Part shown: positions 11,380 through 23,383 of the stretch, piece by piece
Position numbering within the stretch: the stretch's first letter is position 1
Layout: the number at the start of each line of letters is the position of its first letter
NCBI GenBank assembly: GCA_033977485.1
Contig: CM066998.1
Location: 58,804,274-58,868,273 of the forward strand
Length of the DNA stretch: 64,000 bases
Direction: 5' to 3'
Source: Hydrangea macrophylla
Taxonomy: Eukaryota; Streptophyta; Magnoliopsida; Cornales; Hydrangeaceae
Position numbers and translations under genes: made by a program
Notes under the pieces: generated by a model
Database searches by the model: none
What the model was told of the DNA's origin: nothing
The model's input: only the letters and a program-made list of their open reading frames with translations

Positions 11380-14190
11380 GAAGTTGAAGTTCTATGAGAT
11401 AAATAATCTAGATACATAAATGGATTTATATATAATACGACATGGATCCATCTAGATATATACATGCATGTTTATTAATCAAAGCAACCATGCATCTGTG
11501 ACACTTAGATTGGTAACCTCGTTAATAAATATATGGGATTTTTATTTTTATTTATGTTCTTTTTCATTGTTTATATTGATGTCCTTTATTATTGGAATCA
11601 AATTGATTTTGTATTTTTGGAACCTGAATGTAATACCCGTATCCGGAGAAATGAGATAATATCTATTTTGAGTGCAATAATTAGTATAATTAATAGCATG
11701 CGATAATTGGGTAAGTTTTAGTTACCCCGATGTAATAAGTGTTCTGAAAGGGACACAGTTGGACAGCTATGAAGTGGGACCCACGGAAGGTCCGAATTGG
11801 ATAAATTACATTTAGTTGCATTTATGTGATTAAATGAATATTTGCTTAGTTGTTTTAATATCATATTGTTAGCTATGATCTTTTTTGGTACCAGTTTGGG
11901 TACCCGTGTGAGAGGGAATTGGAACCAGATTCATAACTGGTAGGTTAATTAATAACTTCACAAAATCTGTGGGACCACGTTTGGGACCCACATGTGACAT
12001 AGCCATGTACCCACTTAGATATTGGGTAGTTAATGTAATTGTTTAGGGGATTTCATAATAAAGCTTTAAGAAATATTGGGGGAGTAAGTATAAATAGGCA
12101 AAATTTGGCTAAGAAGCCCAAGAGGTACATCTCTATATGACTCATCCTCTTCATTCCAAACAACAAGAAAAATAGGTACAGGAGAGGAGAAGTCGGTCAT
12201 AAGAGGAGCTCCACCATCACTTCGTCGTTTCTTCGCCGTCTATACACCGTTTCGCGAACCGAAGCCGTATTCAGAATCGTGGAGGTGAGAGAATTGTTTC
12301 TATACTTTTCTTTTTCATTTTTGTTAGCATTTTTTCACGACCCTTTTTGATGTGACGATACATATACGTGATATTTATATGTAGGATATCTTCGGATACA
12401 GCTAGAGCTAAAATTTATGAGGAATTCGGGATTTCTAGGCTTTAGTCGGAGTAATTCGTGAGGTGAGTGCTCTAATCCTAAATTGGTGGTTGAATGATGT
12501 TTATGGGATATTGGTTATGGTAGTATGCTTAATTCTTGAGTTAGTAGGAAATCATGTATTAATTAGAGCTTAACATGACAAATTTGTTGAAATTGCCATG
12601 TTGATATGATGATTTGCTTATGTGCTTATATGGGTCAATGGATGTCAAGTGATGATCACATTCATTTATCCCATATTAAAGGAACGATATTCCTCAAGAA
12701 AAAGGGGACGGTGGTGACGACCACAACGATTTGACTACGGTTACGTGAGAGTGTATGAATTCACTATATGCGACGTTAAAGTGAGAAAAGACCTAGAATC
12801 TTGGGTTTGTTGCGATGGTGATTAGTTACTTGACATTCCAGCAATTAGTTTTATTGTTGAAATGTTTAAGATTGCATATGCTGCATTCAGACTCCAATTG
12901 CACGATTAGAATGTTCACTAAGCCTAAACTTAAAACAAAATTGTTTTCTGTGTAGTTATTGAATAACCACCGTATGTACGGATCGTGATGAGGGAAGGAA
13001 GTGATCGGGAATCTGGGCGGAGTATCATCTTGTTTATATAGTTATAAGTTTGTAAATAAGTTTGTAATGGTGGGTTAAAACTCATGTTTGTAAGGTTGTA
13101 GTTGTGGATTTTGGTTGTAAATGGTTTTGTTAGGAGAACAAGTTATGTTTGGAGTTTGTATTTTGGTTGTAGATGGTTGTTGAACCTTTAAATCTTATTT
13201 AAAACTTGTTTCTCACATTCTTTTAGTACTTTAAATGCTATGAATATGTTTGGACTTCATTTGAAACCTTTTAAGTAAGGATTTGGTATGGTTTAGTCAA
13301 GTTTTGACAAAATTTTACTCATGTTATGTCAAAAGTTGGGAAATGATGCGAGTTTATGTTCATATCTTGAGTTACATGGATTCTTAGTGAGTGAGTAAAC
13401 TTTCAAATGCTTTTGAAATAGGTTTGGAAGTGCCCATGAAGTTTGGTTTGGTTTTGGTTTTGGTTATGTTTGGAACTTTTAAAACATGGGAAACTAGTGT
13501 AAAGTCTTGTTTTGCCAAGTCTTAATCGATCCAAGTCTTATGCGGATTGATTCGTAGCAGTTCGAGGAGCCAAAAATTGCATTCTGCCAAAATCAAATCG
13601 ATCCACTCGTCTGTTTTCAGCCTGTTGACTTTTACAGAAATGGACATAACTGTTTCTAAAAAATTCGGATTCGCGCGCCATTTTTGCGTTGGAATTGGGA
13701 CTCAAAGGGCTATCTATTGATATAAAATTTGGGCATGTTTTCTAAATGACCATTTTACGCTTGAGTTGGTTTAAGCTAATGAATTCCTTTTACTATGTTT
13801 ATCTCTTGTTGATTTACTATTAAGGGATGTTTTTGGTTTGGGCAATTGTCATTGTTACACATCCTAACCTGTGTGGGTGAGTTGGGGTATGACATTAAAG
13901 TTCCATATAAATAATCTAGACTTGAAGATCTGTGATATATATTTTGGAACTTGAAGTTCCATATGAACTAAATAATTAAGACCTGAAGATATGTAATATA
14001 CATATGAGAATCTGAAATTCCCAATGAAATAAATAATCAAGATCTAAAGATCTGTGAGAAGTATATTGGAACTTGAAGTTCTAATATTCCATTAATTTGA
14101 AGTTATTTTTATTTATGTTTTATTATTCAAAATTAAAGGGTTAATTGAAATTGGATATAAGATCTGAAATTCTGAAGCATTCCAATTTTT
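11263..14190. repeat. Tandem duplication, unit 2, split by a solo LTR
   Basis: The second copy of the roughly 600-bp unit. It differs from unit 1 by a (TG)n expansion (11309-11377) where unit 1 has (TA)n, and by insertion of the solo LTR at 11629-13894 inside a GGAACCTGAA|GTTCC motif. Sequence resumes at 13900 with GTTCCATATAAATAATC. Confidence 0.75.
11629..13894 (+). mobile_element. Solo LTR, 2266 bp, chromovirus-like
   Basis: It starts TGTAATACCCGTA and ends GGGTATGACA (TG...CA). The flanking 5-mers are CTGAA (11624-11628) and TTAAA (13895-13899). These differ by two transitions, a decay path consistent with methylated-cytosine deamination of an originally identical TSD. Comparison with tandem unit 1, which has an uninterrupted GGAACCTGAAGTTCC here, proves the insertion point. 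A TATA box TATAAATA lies at 12089-12096. No internal region or partner LTR is present, so it arose by LTR-LTR recombination. Confidence 0.88.
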
Positions 14191-14357
14191 ATCATGCTCA
14201 ATTTCATCCCTACTTTACTTGTTTATTTATTTATTTATTTTTCACCCTTCAGATGTTGTAATACACTGTATTTTTGTAAGTATATGAATGTATGCGACTT
14301 GATATTATTCCTTGGACACATGTATGAACCTTACCCTTCTGTTGGGAAATTTAGTGT

Positions 14358-14534
14358 CCCAATCCATTGGAACATATCCCAATCAATTGCCAACTTTGAT
14401 ATCCCAATCGATTGCTCCTTTCCCAATCGATTGAACTCTTGCCGACATAGCCAATCGATTGGCCTCTTACCAATCGTTGCCTTCATAAATATCTGATACC
14501 AATCGATTGCCCCATGGTCCCAATCGATTGGTTG
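14358..14534. repeat. CCAATCGATTGG palindrome array upstream of TATA
   Basis: Eight perfect or near-perfect copies of the 12-bp palindrome CCAATCGATTGG and variants (CCAATCAATTGC, CCAATCCATTGG) lie in under 180 bp. They end 60 bp before the TATA box at 14594. Confidence 0.85.
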
Positions 14535-14593
14535 GGAGTTAAACTTGGTCTCCAAGTTTGCTTGAGCTTTTGACGTGTGGCGCTCTCACCCTC

Positions 14594-14602
14594 TATATAT
14601 AT
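14594..14602 (+). promoter_or_regulatory. TATA box of the plus-strand LTR
   Basis: TATATATAT within CCCTCTATATATATGG, placed directly downstream of the palindrome array and upstream of a pyrimidine/GA-rich leader, as expected for the U3/R boundary. Confidence 0.6.
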
Positions 14603-14780
14603 GGACTCATTTTATCCATTTAGACTTTAATTGATAGTTTGGGAGAGAGAGAAATGATATATACACACTAATATACACACACATTTATATACATCATACA
14701 TACACACACTGTTTGGGCAGAGGAGATAAGAAGAGAAGAAGCAGAATAAGAAGAGAAGAAGAGCGAAGAGAGACAGAAAA

Positions 14781-14786
<6 letters not shown>

Positions 14787-14826
<40 letters not shown>
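14787..14826. repeat. (GA)n microsatellite
   Basis: A GA run about 160-200 nt downstream of the predicted transcription start of the LTR. Confidence 0.9.
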
Positions 14827-14827
<1 letters not shown>

Positions 14828-14994
14828 TAAGCTCCATAGTGCACACACACAACCGCATACAGTTTGGTGAGTTCCAAACTTACTCGATCCCTTTATTATG
14901 GAGTTTTACATGCTTTTAAAGAAGGAAAGACGTAGCAAATACATCCCCCAACGTTTATATTCTGGACTGTCAGTCTCACTGGAGAAGACGAAGT

Positions 14995-15203
14995 CCAATC
15001 GATTGGACTTTTTCCCAATCGATTGTCATAGACTGGGACCAATCGATTGGACTTTTATCCAATTGATTGATATGGTATGACTCCCAATCGATTGCCAAAG
15101 TTGTAATTGATTGGCATTGATTGTGATCCAATCGGTTAAACTTTTCCCTAATCGATTGTTACAGCTTTTTACCCAATCGATTGGACCTCTGTCCTAATCG
15201 ATT
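14995..15203. repeat. Second CCAATCGATTGG array in the same LTR
   Basis: About nine further copies of CCAATCGATTGG-like words lie here, several paired with GGACTTTTTCC or GGACTTTTATCC spacers. This array is downstream of the predicted start site, so it would be transcribed. Confidence 0.8.
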
Positions 15204-15512
15204 GGAAGTTATAGAATATAGATACTTCCTATTAGTTATTATATGAACTGTTCAGCTGTTCATATTTTGTTTCATGTCTTCTATATGCAATGATGCGATA
15301 ACCGAGAGATAATGTGACATCGGAGAATAGTGTGATTAAGAATAAAGGATTAATATTACGACGTTAGATAATGTGTCAATCGTGAATAAGTTTGATATCC
15401 GTTCATTTCAATCAGAGTAGTTAGGCCACAATGGGATGTCATGTATCAATATTAGTACAACGATAAGCAGGTTTGTTAAGTTCTAGGATTCTTATGGGAA
15501 TGAGCATTGGTC

Positions 15513-15832
15513 ATCATATGTCCTTAAAAGTGGTGGGCTGTATATATGTTAAAAGCGGTGGACCGGACCAATTAGCCCTAAGATAGCTAGTAATCCAATC
15601 ATATGTCCTTAAAAGCTATGGACTATTCATATGTCCTTAAAAGTAGTGGACCGGGATTATTGGTAGACGTCGTTAAGTTGTGGCAATAGAATTGATGTGT
15701 CTTTGCTCAAAGCGTTAAATCCCTGACATGCGATGGACTGTGCACATGTTCTTAAAAGCAGGGGATGGACTGAAGCAGTATCCATGACATGCGGTGGACT
15801 ATGCATATGTTCTTAAAAGTGGTGGATAGAGC
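15513..15832 (+). repeat. CATATGTYCTTAAAAG short repeats
   Basis: At least six copies of (C)ATATGTCCTTAAAAG or the TTCTTAAAAG variant, each followed by a GTGG/ATGG + GGAC word, are spaced irregularly over 320 bp in the 3' half of the LTR. No function is recognised. Confidence 0.75.
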
Positions 15833-16512
15833 CTTGGTGTATTCAGGAGTATTACTATCAATTCTGTTCGTCAATTAGTTAGTTATGATAGGTTCTTGTA
15901 TAATAAGACGTGGAACCAGATAACGAAGGCGTTGAATAAAGTGAAGATACTATTGTAGAAGTATATCTTATGTCCTTTCATAAGCTTGTAATTACTTCGT
16001 GTTTCGGTACTTCATTAGTTTCTACTCACTCAGCTTTCAGTAAGCTGACAGCCTTTTATGCCTGGACATTCCCCGTCTAGCCTACCCTGTCTCTGATCAT
16101 GCAGGTAATGGACCCTACAATGATGGCTACTATCTAGAGGGCAATTATGCAGTGGGTGGCTCCACCGAAGATGGATATGTTGGGGAGGACTACTATGCTG
16201 ACACCTACGTATACGCCAGCTGAGGAATAGAATAGGCTGTAATTTCTATTTTATGTCAGACTTTAATAATTAAGTTTTGAAATTAGGCATATGTTGCCCT
16301 CAGACTTTAATAATTCTACTTCGAGACACTAACATAATAATTGAAATGACTTCTTATCATGTTTATATAAGATGAAGTTATATTGTCTCCTGATTTATTA
16401 ATTAGAATTGTGTGGTGTGAACAATTAAGTGACATCCACTAGTCATGGACTACGGACCCAAAAAGGAATTATATTTTCTCTATTTTTGCTGCTCTGGGTG
16501 TGACAGGATTTC

Positions 16513-16530
16513 TGGTATTAGAGCCAGGTT
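16513..16530 (+). other. Primer-binding site, iMet-tRNA type
   Basis: TGGTATTAGAGCCAGGTT lies 7 nt after the LTR end. It matches the common plant PBS TGGTATCAGAGCC (initiator Met-tRNA) apart from one C-to-T change, and supports transcription on the plus strand. Confidence 0.8.
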
Positions 16531-16992
16531 GATACTTTCACTCACTAATTATCCCACACCATCTACTCTTAGAGTTTTGAGATCCCTAAGACATGAGCAT
16601 TAAGATAAGTTTGTCAGTTTGACGTTAGATAGTTGAAGGAAAAATCAGTTTAAATTAAAAGTTTAAACGCGCAGCGGAAAAAGTCGAGTTATAAAAACTT
16701 AAAGGTAGCCCAGGATCTACTACTCGTCAATTCCATAGATGCGTACAAGAGGGGACAGGAGTTATACCTTAGTGTCTTGAACCCAATTCTGATTTTCTTC
16801 TTCTTCCTTGGTGATGCAGCAGCCTCCACTAGGTTGTCTTCACCCTTATGTCTCCTGCGGATACTTCCCGGAGAGACTAGAGATGGTGGGATCTCTAATA
16901 GAGAGGAAGAAGAAGGTTTTGGGGCTCTAAAACAGTTTCTGCAGCTTCTGACGTTCTAAAACGACGAACCACTTTTCCAAAAAGTAGCTGCC

Positions 16993-17002
16993 CTATTTAT
17001 AG
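16993..17002 (-). promoter_or_regulatory. TATA box of the copia 3' LTR
   Basis: CTATAAATAG on the minus strand, preserved at the matching place in the other LTR (44691-44700). It sits about 20 bp from the palindrome array. Confidence 0.75.
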
Positions 17003-17022
17003 ATTCCCAGAACCGACCTAAC

Positions 17023-17132
17023 CTTCAATCGATTGAAGGACTTCGATCGATCGAACATTCGTCGATCGAACCATTCTCGATCGATCGAACCTGCCAATTC
17101 TTCGATCGATCGAACTAGCTTCAATCGATCGA
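17023..17132. repeat. TTCGATCGATCGAA array next to the copia TATA box
   Basis: Six copies of the 14-bp perfect palindrome TTCGATCGATCGAA or close variants (TTCAATCGATTGAA, TCTCGATCGATCGAAC). In the direction of transcription the array lies directly 5' of the TATA box. Confidence 0.9.
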
Positions 17133-18141
17133 GCCTGTCTTAATAGCTTCCTCAAGTGTCTTTCCAAGTATCCTGGCGGAGCTAAGAGTGGGATCTCCTA
17201 GGCTCTTTATTGTTAGCTCAGATCAGTTGATTAATTCCCATGACCAAACTCTTTGATTAGCAAATTAATCGACTGATCAATTAATGTTTACTCCACTATA
17301 AAATGATAACTGAACTCCAACGCAAAAGAACATATCCAAAGCGATAACTAGACTTGTATGTTGTACTAATGTCCCTCTACCTTCAGCATTTGTAATCATA
17401 TTCAGGTAGTCGGATAACTGTTACTGTCAACCTGAATCATGATTACTTCTTGTATTCCTTGAGTCCCATTCACCTCTCATGATTACCAAACATGTTGATA
17501 ACTCTTATCAACAAGACTGCAGTACTCAGTAATCGACTTGGTGACATTCTCAAGGGAATGCTTACTCTGAAACAGAGGGTAGATTCTATCTTGACAATAT
17601 ACGTTCACAACCCTATGAACATGACATACCCAAGATACCCAGGTGTTGATCTTCTGTAGACCTCACTGATTGGTAAGTCAAAGCAGTCATATTCATAGTC
17701 TGTGTTCATAATCGTCTCAAGATTGAGAACACGTACCTTATACAAGTTATGAGTTCTTATTGACTGTTTGACAGTCTTGAGTGTCAATAATAAGCTCAGG
17801 TCCGTCAATGCACTATAAGCACTAGCATATTTACTAAGAGTTACACTCTAGTGATTGAGATTCATCACTCCATCCAATGGTAGTTAATCATGCTATAGTG
17901 TAAACCTGATGAGATATCCAGTCTCATCATCCACCGTGACAAGTTCTAAGTATCAATGAATAGTAATTCGTATCTCACTTGTATATATCTCATACACACA
18001 CAAATTAATTACTATGACACTTAAGGATCAATAATCATCTCATGAAAGAAACATACATAATGAAATATAAAGCTGATATCCATATATTAAAATGTCAATG
18101 TCTCATACATAAAGTAATGGTTTGAGGGCACAAGCCCAACA

Positions 18142-18152
18142 AACTCCCACTT
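18142..18152 (-). other. Copia polypurine tract
   Basis: Minus-strand AAGTGGGAGTT directly abuts the 3' LTR (which starts TGTTGGGCTTG on that strand), as needed for plus-strand DNA priming. Confidence 0.85.
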
Positions 18153-18156
18153 GCAC

Positions 18157-18849
18157 TCACAACCATACAGGATTACATCTGAGACCTAGACTATCTAGAT
18201 GGCGATCAAAGACCTTCTGTGGCAAGGTCTTTGTAAACGGATCAGCAAGATTGTCAGCGGTGGAAATCTTGGTGACAGTCACATCTCCACGTTGAACAAT
18301 ATCTCGGATAAGATGATATTTCCGCTCTACGTGCTTTTCCTTTCTGTGGTTCCTTGGCTCCTTGGACTGAGCCACTGCCCCACTATTATCACAATAAAGC
18401 GTAATAGGCGACAGCGACGCTGGTACCACCTCGAGTTCCATAAGGAACTTCTTGAGCCAAACAGCTTCCTTTGCGGCTTCACAAGCAGCCACATACTTAG
18501 CTTCTGTAGTTGAGTCTGCAATGCATTTCTGCTTAATGCTTTTCCAACTAACAGCACCACCTCCCAAAGTAAAGAGATGACCAGACGTCGACTTCCTCGA
18601 ATCTTTATCTGACATAAAGTCCGAGTCAGTGTATCCTACTGGAATTAACTCACTATCACCGTACATAAGCATGTAATCTTTAGTCCTTCTCAAGTACTTA
18701 AGAATGTGCTTAACGGCTGTCCAGTGCTCTGGACCTGGATTCGACTGATACCTGCTAACCATGCCAACAGCAAAACAGATATCTGGTCTAGTGCATAACA
18801 TCGCATACATGAGACTTCCCACTGCCGAAGCATAGGGAATTCCTGTCAT
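18157..18849 (-). pseudogene. Copia pol: RNase H and end of RT
   Basis: The open 230-codon stretch includes the RT thumb/connection (AMLCTRPDICFAVGMVSRYQ) and the RNase H domain. RNase H motifs are present: GYTDSDF with catalytic Asp, CIADSTTEAKY around the second acidic site, YCDNSGA and HVERKYHLIR. At the second site related elements read STMEAEY, so the Glu-to-Lys change probably damages catalysis. It ends near SLGLRCNPVWL just before the PPT. An in-frame TAG separates it from the upstream RT frame. Confidence 0.88.
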
Positions 18850-18864
18850 GCGATTCCTCTCCTC

Positions 18865-19710
18865 CTATGTCTTTGGACACTGGTCCTTAAAGAAAGCTAA
18901 ACCATGCCTGAAAGGTAACAAACCTTTCTTCGAATTATCCATTGAAAACCTAGTTAGCACCTTATCGATATAACCAGCTTGAGATAATCCCATTATCTTT
19001 CGCTTGCGATCCCAAAAGAGCTTTATCCCAAGAATATAGCTCGCCTCTCCTAGATCCTTCATATCAAATGTACTAGCTAGCCAAAACTTGATCGTTGACA
19101 ATGCCGCTACATCATTCCCAATGAGTAGAATGTTGTCAACGTAAAGCACAAGAAAAGCCACCATTTTTCCTTCACACTTCTTGTATACACAAGGTTCATC
19201 CAGATTTTGTATGGAACCAAACGACTTGACCGCTTGGTCAAATCGGATGTTCTAACTCCTAGATACGTGCTTAAGCCCATAAATGGACTTTTGCAACTTG
19301 CATACCAAGTTCCCTTTCTGACCAGCTATGAACCCTTCTGGTTGCTGCATATAGATGTCCTCCTCAAGATTACCATTCAAGAATGCAGTCTTGACGTCCA
19401 TCTGCCAGATCTCATAATCCAAGCATGCAGCAATGGATAAGAGTATCCTGATGGACTTGAGCAAGGCCACCGGCGAGAAGGTTTCCTCATAGTCAATGCC
19501 CTCCCTCTGAGTATAACCTTTTGCTACAAGCCTTGCCTTAAAGGTCTCAACCTTTCCATTAGATCCTCTTTTCCTCTTGTAGACCCACTTACAGCCAATG
19601 GGTTTAATGTTGGCTGGAAGCTCTACAAGATCCCAGACCTTATTAGAATCCATAGATTCCAATTCAGCCTTCATAGCTATAACCCAATGAGCTGAATCAA
19701 CATCAGCCAT
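18865..19710 (-). pseudogene. Copia pol: reverse transcriptase
   Basis: Two open pieces in one frame (19710-19252 and 19164-18865) are split by a TAG where the family has a Trp codon. Visible landmarks are KWVYKRKRGSNGKVETFKAR, ARLVAKGYTQREGIDYEETF, QMDVKTAFLNGNLEEDIYMQ and LYVDNILLIGND. The last should be YVDD; the second catalytic Asp is Asn, which would abolish polymerisation. A one-base frameshift near 19740 separates RT from integrase. Confidence 0.92.
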
Positions 19711-19745
19711 TGCCTCTTTGTATGTGGCAGGATCAGATTCAGATT

Positions 19746-20416
19746 CTATGGAGACAGCTTCAAAACTTCTCCTAAGAACATGTATCTATCAGGCTGGCTG
19801 ATAATCCTCCCACTACGACGAGGTACCAGTGTGGAAATAGGTGAAGAAGTGGCGTTTTCTTGATTTACATCATTATTAACTGCGGGTTGGACCGAGGGCT
19901 CTCCTTCTACCTCTCTAAGATCTATCCTTCCCTTAGGTTTATGGTTCATGATATAATCATCTTCTAAGAAAACAACATTTGTACTAACAAACACTTTCTG
20001 TTCCCTTGGATCATAAAAATACCATCCATAAGTACCCTTTGGATACCCCACAAAGTAACATACTTCCGATCTAGAATCCAATTTGATCATCTTTCCTTTC
20101 AGCACATGTGCCGGACACCCCCATATCCGGAGATGTTGCAAAGAAGGCTTACGCCCAATCCACATCTCTCGTGGTGTCCTTGGAACAGATTTACTTGGTA
20201 CTAGATTTAGTATGTAAGCAGCGGTTTCCAAAGCATAACCCCACAGGAATAATGGCAACTCAGAATAACTCATCATCGACCTAGTCATGTCTAAAAGAGT
20301 CCGATTCCTTCTCTCCGCTACATCGTTCTGCTGAGGCGTATCAGGTGCAGTCAATTGTGACAGAATCCCATTCTGTACGAGGTGATCAATAAACTCATTA
20401 GAGAGGTACTCGCCAC
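19746..20416 (-). pseudogene. Copia integrase, C-terminal part (right of the Tat insertion)
   Basis: This continues the integrase core after the nested element: [30 protein letters not shown] (with the last catalytic Glu), [18 protein letters not shown], and the GKR-like tail CPAHVLKGK. It starts at the Tat insertion (TSD GCCAC, 20412-20416) inside the catalytic core; codons beyond 20416 belong to the Tat LTR. The other half is at 40912-41415. Confidence 0.9.
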
Positions 20417-22663
20417 TGTGGATATCGCAGGTTTTCTTTCTACCCACAGCTTTTCTTTTAAAATACTTTTCCAAATTCAAAACAAAACGAGTCGCCACTT
20501 AATTTTTAAAAGGAAAATTAAGAAACCATTTCAAAAAGGAAACTGATCTTTTGCGAAACCAAAGATTTGACTAGGTCCGGGGATTATGGAATAAAAAGGG
20601 AAGGAGCCCAATGGACTAAAACACCCCTTTTTATCCTATCTCGCGATAGGCCTCTACTTAACATCCTTTTAATCCGATTATTAATCTAAGTATGCCCTCA
20701 ATTAATACATATGTAAATATACATTACAAAAGCATGTCCAAATGGTGTAAGATTGCTAAGGGGGAAAATATCATTCAAAAATCAAGTAATTCAATTAGCA
20801 AACAACATGATATGCAAGATAGAGAACAAGGGAACTTACCCGGGATTCGGCCGCGAATATTAAACGTGCAATGCATACAAAGTAAAGAAATTCTACTAAA
20901 AAAGGTCTCTAATCACATATATACACATAAGGCAAGACTTAATTCTAAGGCGTCGTAAAAAAAAAGGCTTGAAAATCAATAAAATCAATAAATGAATAAA
21001 CTAGGGAGGACTTTGAGAAATCATACCTTAATAGCGCTACAAAACAAGAGGTTAACCCACATGATATACAAAATATAAGATTGGATCTTAAATAACAATC
21101 TTAGACTTCTAGCTTAAATCTATAAGATGTAATTAAATCTAAGGCAACTAAGTTCTAATTACAAGTGTTAGATCATATGGATGAACATATATACATGAAC
21201 AAAAATAAACCATGGAATATTTAGTGATTTAAATCCTTTAAACTTTGAATCCAAGCTATTCTAGAAACATGGTTTGAACCTTGACTAATGGAAATATCAT
21301 CTAAGCCATTATTCATAAGATTGATGAAAACTAATGCAGAATTCTGAAAATTACTGAGAGCAGATCATAACTTTAAGAAATGAAAAAGCATGGTTCCCGT
21401 GGTTTGATCTCGGTGAATTTTGGACACAAGATGCCTCTGTGTGTCTGGTTTTTAACCCAAAAAATAAATCAAAGTTTCAACGGTTGGATCTCCAGGAATT
21501 GGGCAAAAACCAGACATCACTCAGCATTCCACAACCTTCTGCCCAGAGTTCTTGCACGATTTTCTAAAAATAGCAAAAACATCAGAAATGCTTTATGCTT
21601 TTTAGGGTGACTTCCTAACACATTAATCTACTTAGAAAAAATTATTTTGGGTCACAAACACTTTATTAAAGCTCTGATTTGCTTATTTCAAAAGAAGGTC
21701 ACTGTTCTGAAACTGGGCAGATCGTTGTTACTTTGCAAAACTCATAATCAAACCACTTTGGACATGAAACCACCTCAAAACAAAAATTACAGTGGTAGAG
21801 TGTTGTATTACTGACACTTTTCCGTTGGTTTCACTTGATTTCAACGGTTAGATTTCGAACTAAAAATCTTTGATAAAAAATAATTTGTGAACTCACTGTT
21901 TTCATTTGTCAAGTTCAACTTTTATTTGGTAACTCCAACTATTAAACCATGAAGTTGGGTTTAAACCAAACCACTTCTCCTACCATTTGATGGTCTTTGG
22001 AGACTAAAGACCTTCATATTTGTAGATTTCATGTGAAGTATGAATTGACTTCATGAAATCTCAAGATAAGGAATCTAAACCATTGAGATGGGCTTGGAAT
22101 CAAAACCACTTTCTCCTACCACTTGATGGCCATTGGAGATGAAGACATGACTACTACTCATGAGTCTCAAAGGAATATAGAGAGGATTCCATGAAACATC
22201 AAGCTTAGAGGACCCAAGTCATGAGTATGGACTTGGATCCATCTATTTGCTTATAAAATGAAGTGATGATCAAACTTTGACTCCCATGGAAAGCATAGGC
22301 TTATATGGGATTCAAAAGATCATGTTCAAGAGATTTCAAGAAGAGATATTGAAAATCTCTAAGAGTCTCAAAAAAGAAGTATGACTAACAAAAGAAAGAA
22401 AACAAAGAAAACAAAGTAGTTTGAGGATTAGAGATTCAAAAGAGAAAGAATGTAAATAAACAACTTATGGTTTAGAGGATCACCTCCAAACTATCCTCAA
22501 AGTTTCTCTCCTTTGAAGGTCTTCCAAGCTCTTCTTCCTAGTTTCCTAAACTCTCTTTTTTTCTCAAAATATGTTAGTGTAATAGTAGTGATTTTCTTGT
22601 GTGTTGTTCTTGGTGGTAGCTCTTGTGTGTTCTTGTATATCTTTTCTCAAGAAAGATCTCTCT

Positions 22664-22671
22664 CTTTTATA
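22664..22671 (-). promoter_or_regulatory. TATA box of the Tat 3' LTR
   Basis: TATAAAAG on the minus strand, conserved in the 5' LTR at 40190-40197. It lies 110 bp downstream (in the sense of transcription) of the palindrome array. Confidence 0.7.
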
Positions 22672-22783
22672 GGCAAAATTTACCAAGTATTTTTAGTGAA
22701 TTCGGAGTAAAAGACAGGTGTAAACATCCCATTTGGTGGTACAATACGTACTTCCTGAAAATAGACAGACTACTGACAGGGCG

Positions 22784-23100
22784 ACAGTCAAAACGTATTG
22801 CGGCAGTCAGTGGATGCCGCACCAGCACTCCGTGAATACCGCGGCGGCACTCCATGACTGCCGTGCGGCATTCGCTGAGAGCCGCGAAAAATTATTAACT
22901 GCCGCATTTTAGTCAGCCTTATTTATCAGTTTTTTGTTTTTATCCGCCTACATATACGTATTGTACTCCAAAATACGAACTTTAAAAGCGAACGACAGTC
23001 AGAAAATGTCGGCGGCACTCTATGAATGCCGTTCGGCACTCACCGAATACCGTTCGGCACTCACGGAATGCCGTTCGGCACTCACTGAGTGCCGCGGAGT
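22784..23100. repeat. CGGCACTC/GAGTGCCG palindrome array, Tat 3' LTR
   Basis: Around ten half- or full-site motifs in two clusters (22784-22905 and 23004-23100). Good examples are CGGCACTCACGGAATGCCG (23055-23073) and CGGCACTCACTGAGTGCCG (23076-23094, perfect 8-bp arms). The counterpart in the 5' LTR is at 40308-40625. Confidence 0.9.
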
Positions 23101-23383
23101 TCTGCCGTATGCCATTTTTTGTTGAGCTTCTCTTTTTAGGTCTCTTCTTTCTTCCCTTTTTCTTAAAGAAACTTTATTTTCGAAGATCGTTTCCAAAAAT
23201 GGTGTCTTATACCTGAATTCTCCTAAATACCTGGTATTTTTTCCTTTCTGTGAAATTTTATCGCGTTTGGAAAACTTTCTGAAGAGCTTGGAATATTTCG
23301 AATCTTTTTGGTCCTTATCATTATTGGACGTGGAGGTGACGCTCTCCTAAATTCGACGTTAGGTCAAAATTGGGATGTCTACA

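Larger units (their letters stand above)
14254..16505 (+). mobile_element. 5' LTR of a plus-strand chromovirus-like element
   Basis: It ends GGGTGTGACA at 16505 and a primer-binding site follows 7 nt later. The start at TGTTGTAATACACTG (14254) is chosen by LTR style and by a length (2252 bp) close to the solo LTR; it is not proven by a TSD. It holds a TATA box, two arrays of CCAATCGATTGG, a (GA)n tract and a cluster of CATATGTYCTTAAAAG repeats. The element's internal region was invaded by the copia element at 16634, and no 3' LTR is seen in the window. Confidence 0.72.
16634..18141 (-). repeat. Copia 3' LTR (1508 bp)
   Basis: A near copy of 44332-45844. On the minus strand it carries a TATA box CTATAAATAG (16993-17002) with an array of TTCGATCGATCGAA palindromes (17023-17132) immediately upstream. 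The polypurine tract lies just outside at 18142-18152 (minus strand AAGTGGGAGTT). Confidence 0.92.
20417..23383 (-). repeat. Tat 3' LTR (2967 bp)
   Basis: A near-identical partner of 37937-40911. On the minus strand U3 begins at 23383. A GGCACTC/GAGTGCC palindrome array (22784-23100) is followed by a TATA box TATAAAAG (22664-22671). The first third (20417-21479) is related to the fragment at 62159-63185. The rest of the LTR has no coding evidence. Confidence 0.95.

Noticed and set aside
18199..18513. Plus-strand ORFs over the copia and Tat pol regions
   Set aside because: They are antisense shadows of well-recognised RNase H, RT, integrase and gag frames.
20692..20958. 88-codon plus-strand ORF repeated at 38212-38478
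   Set aside because: Present in both Tat LTRs simply because the LTRs are copies; no domain, and antisense to LTR transcription.
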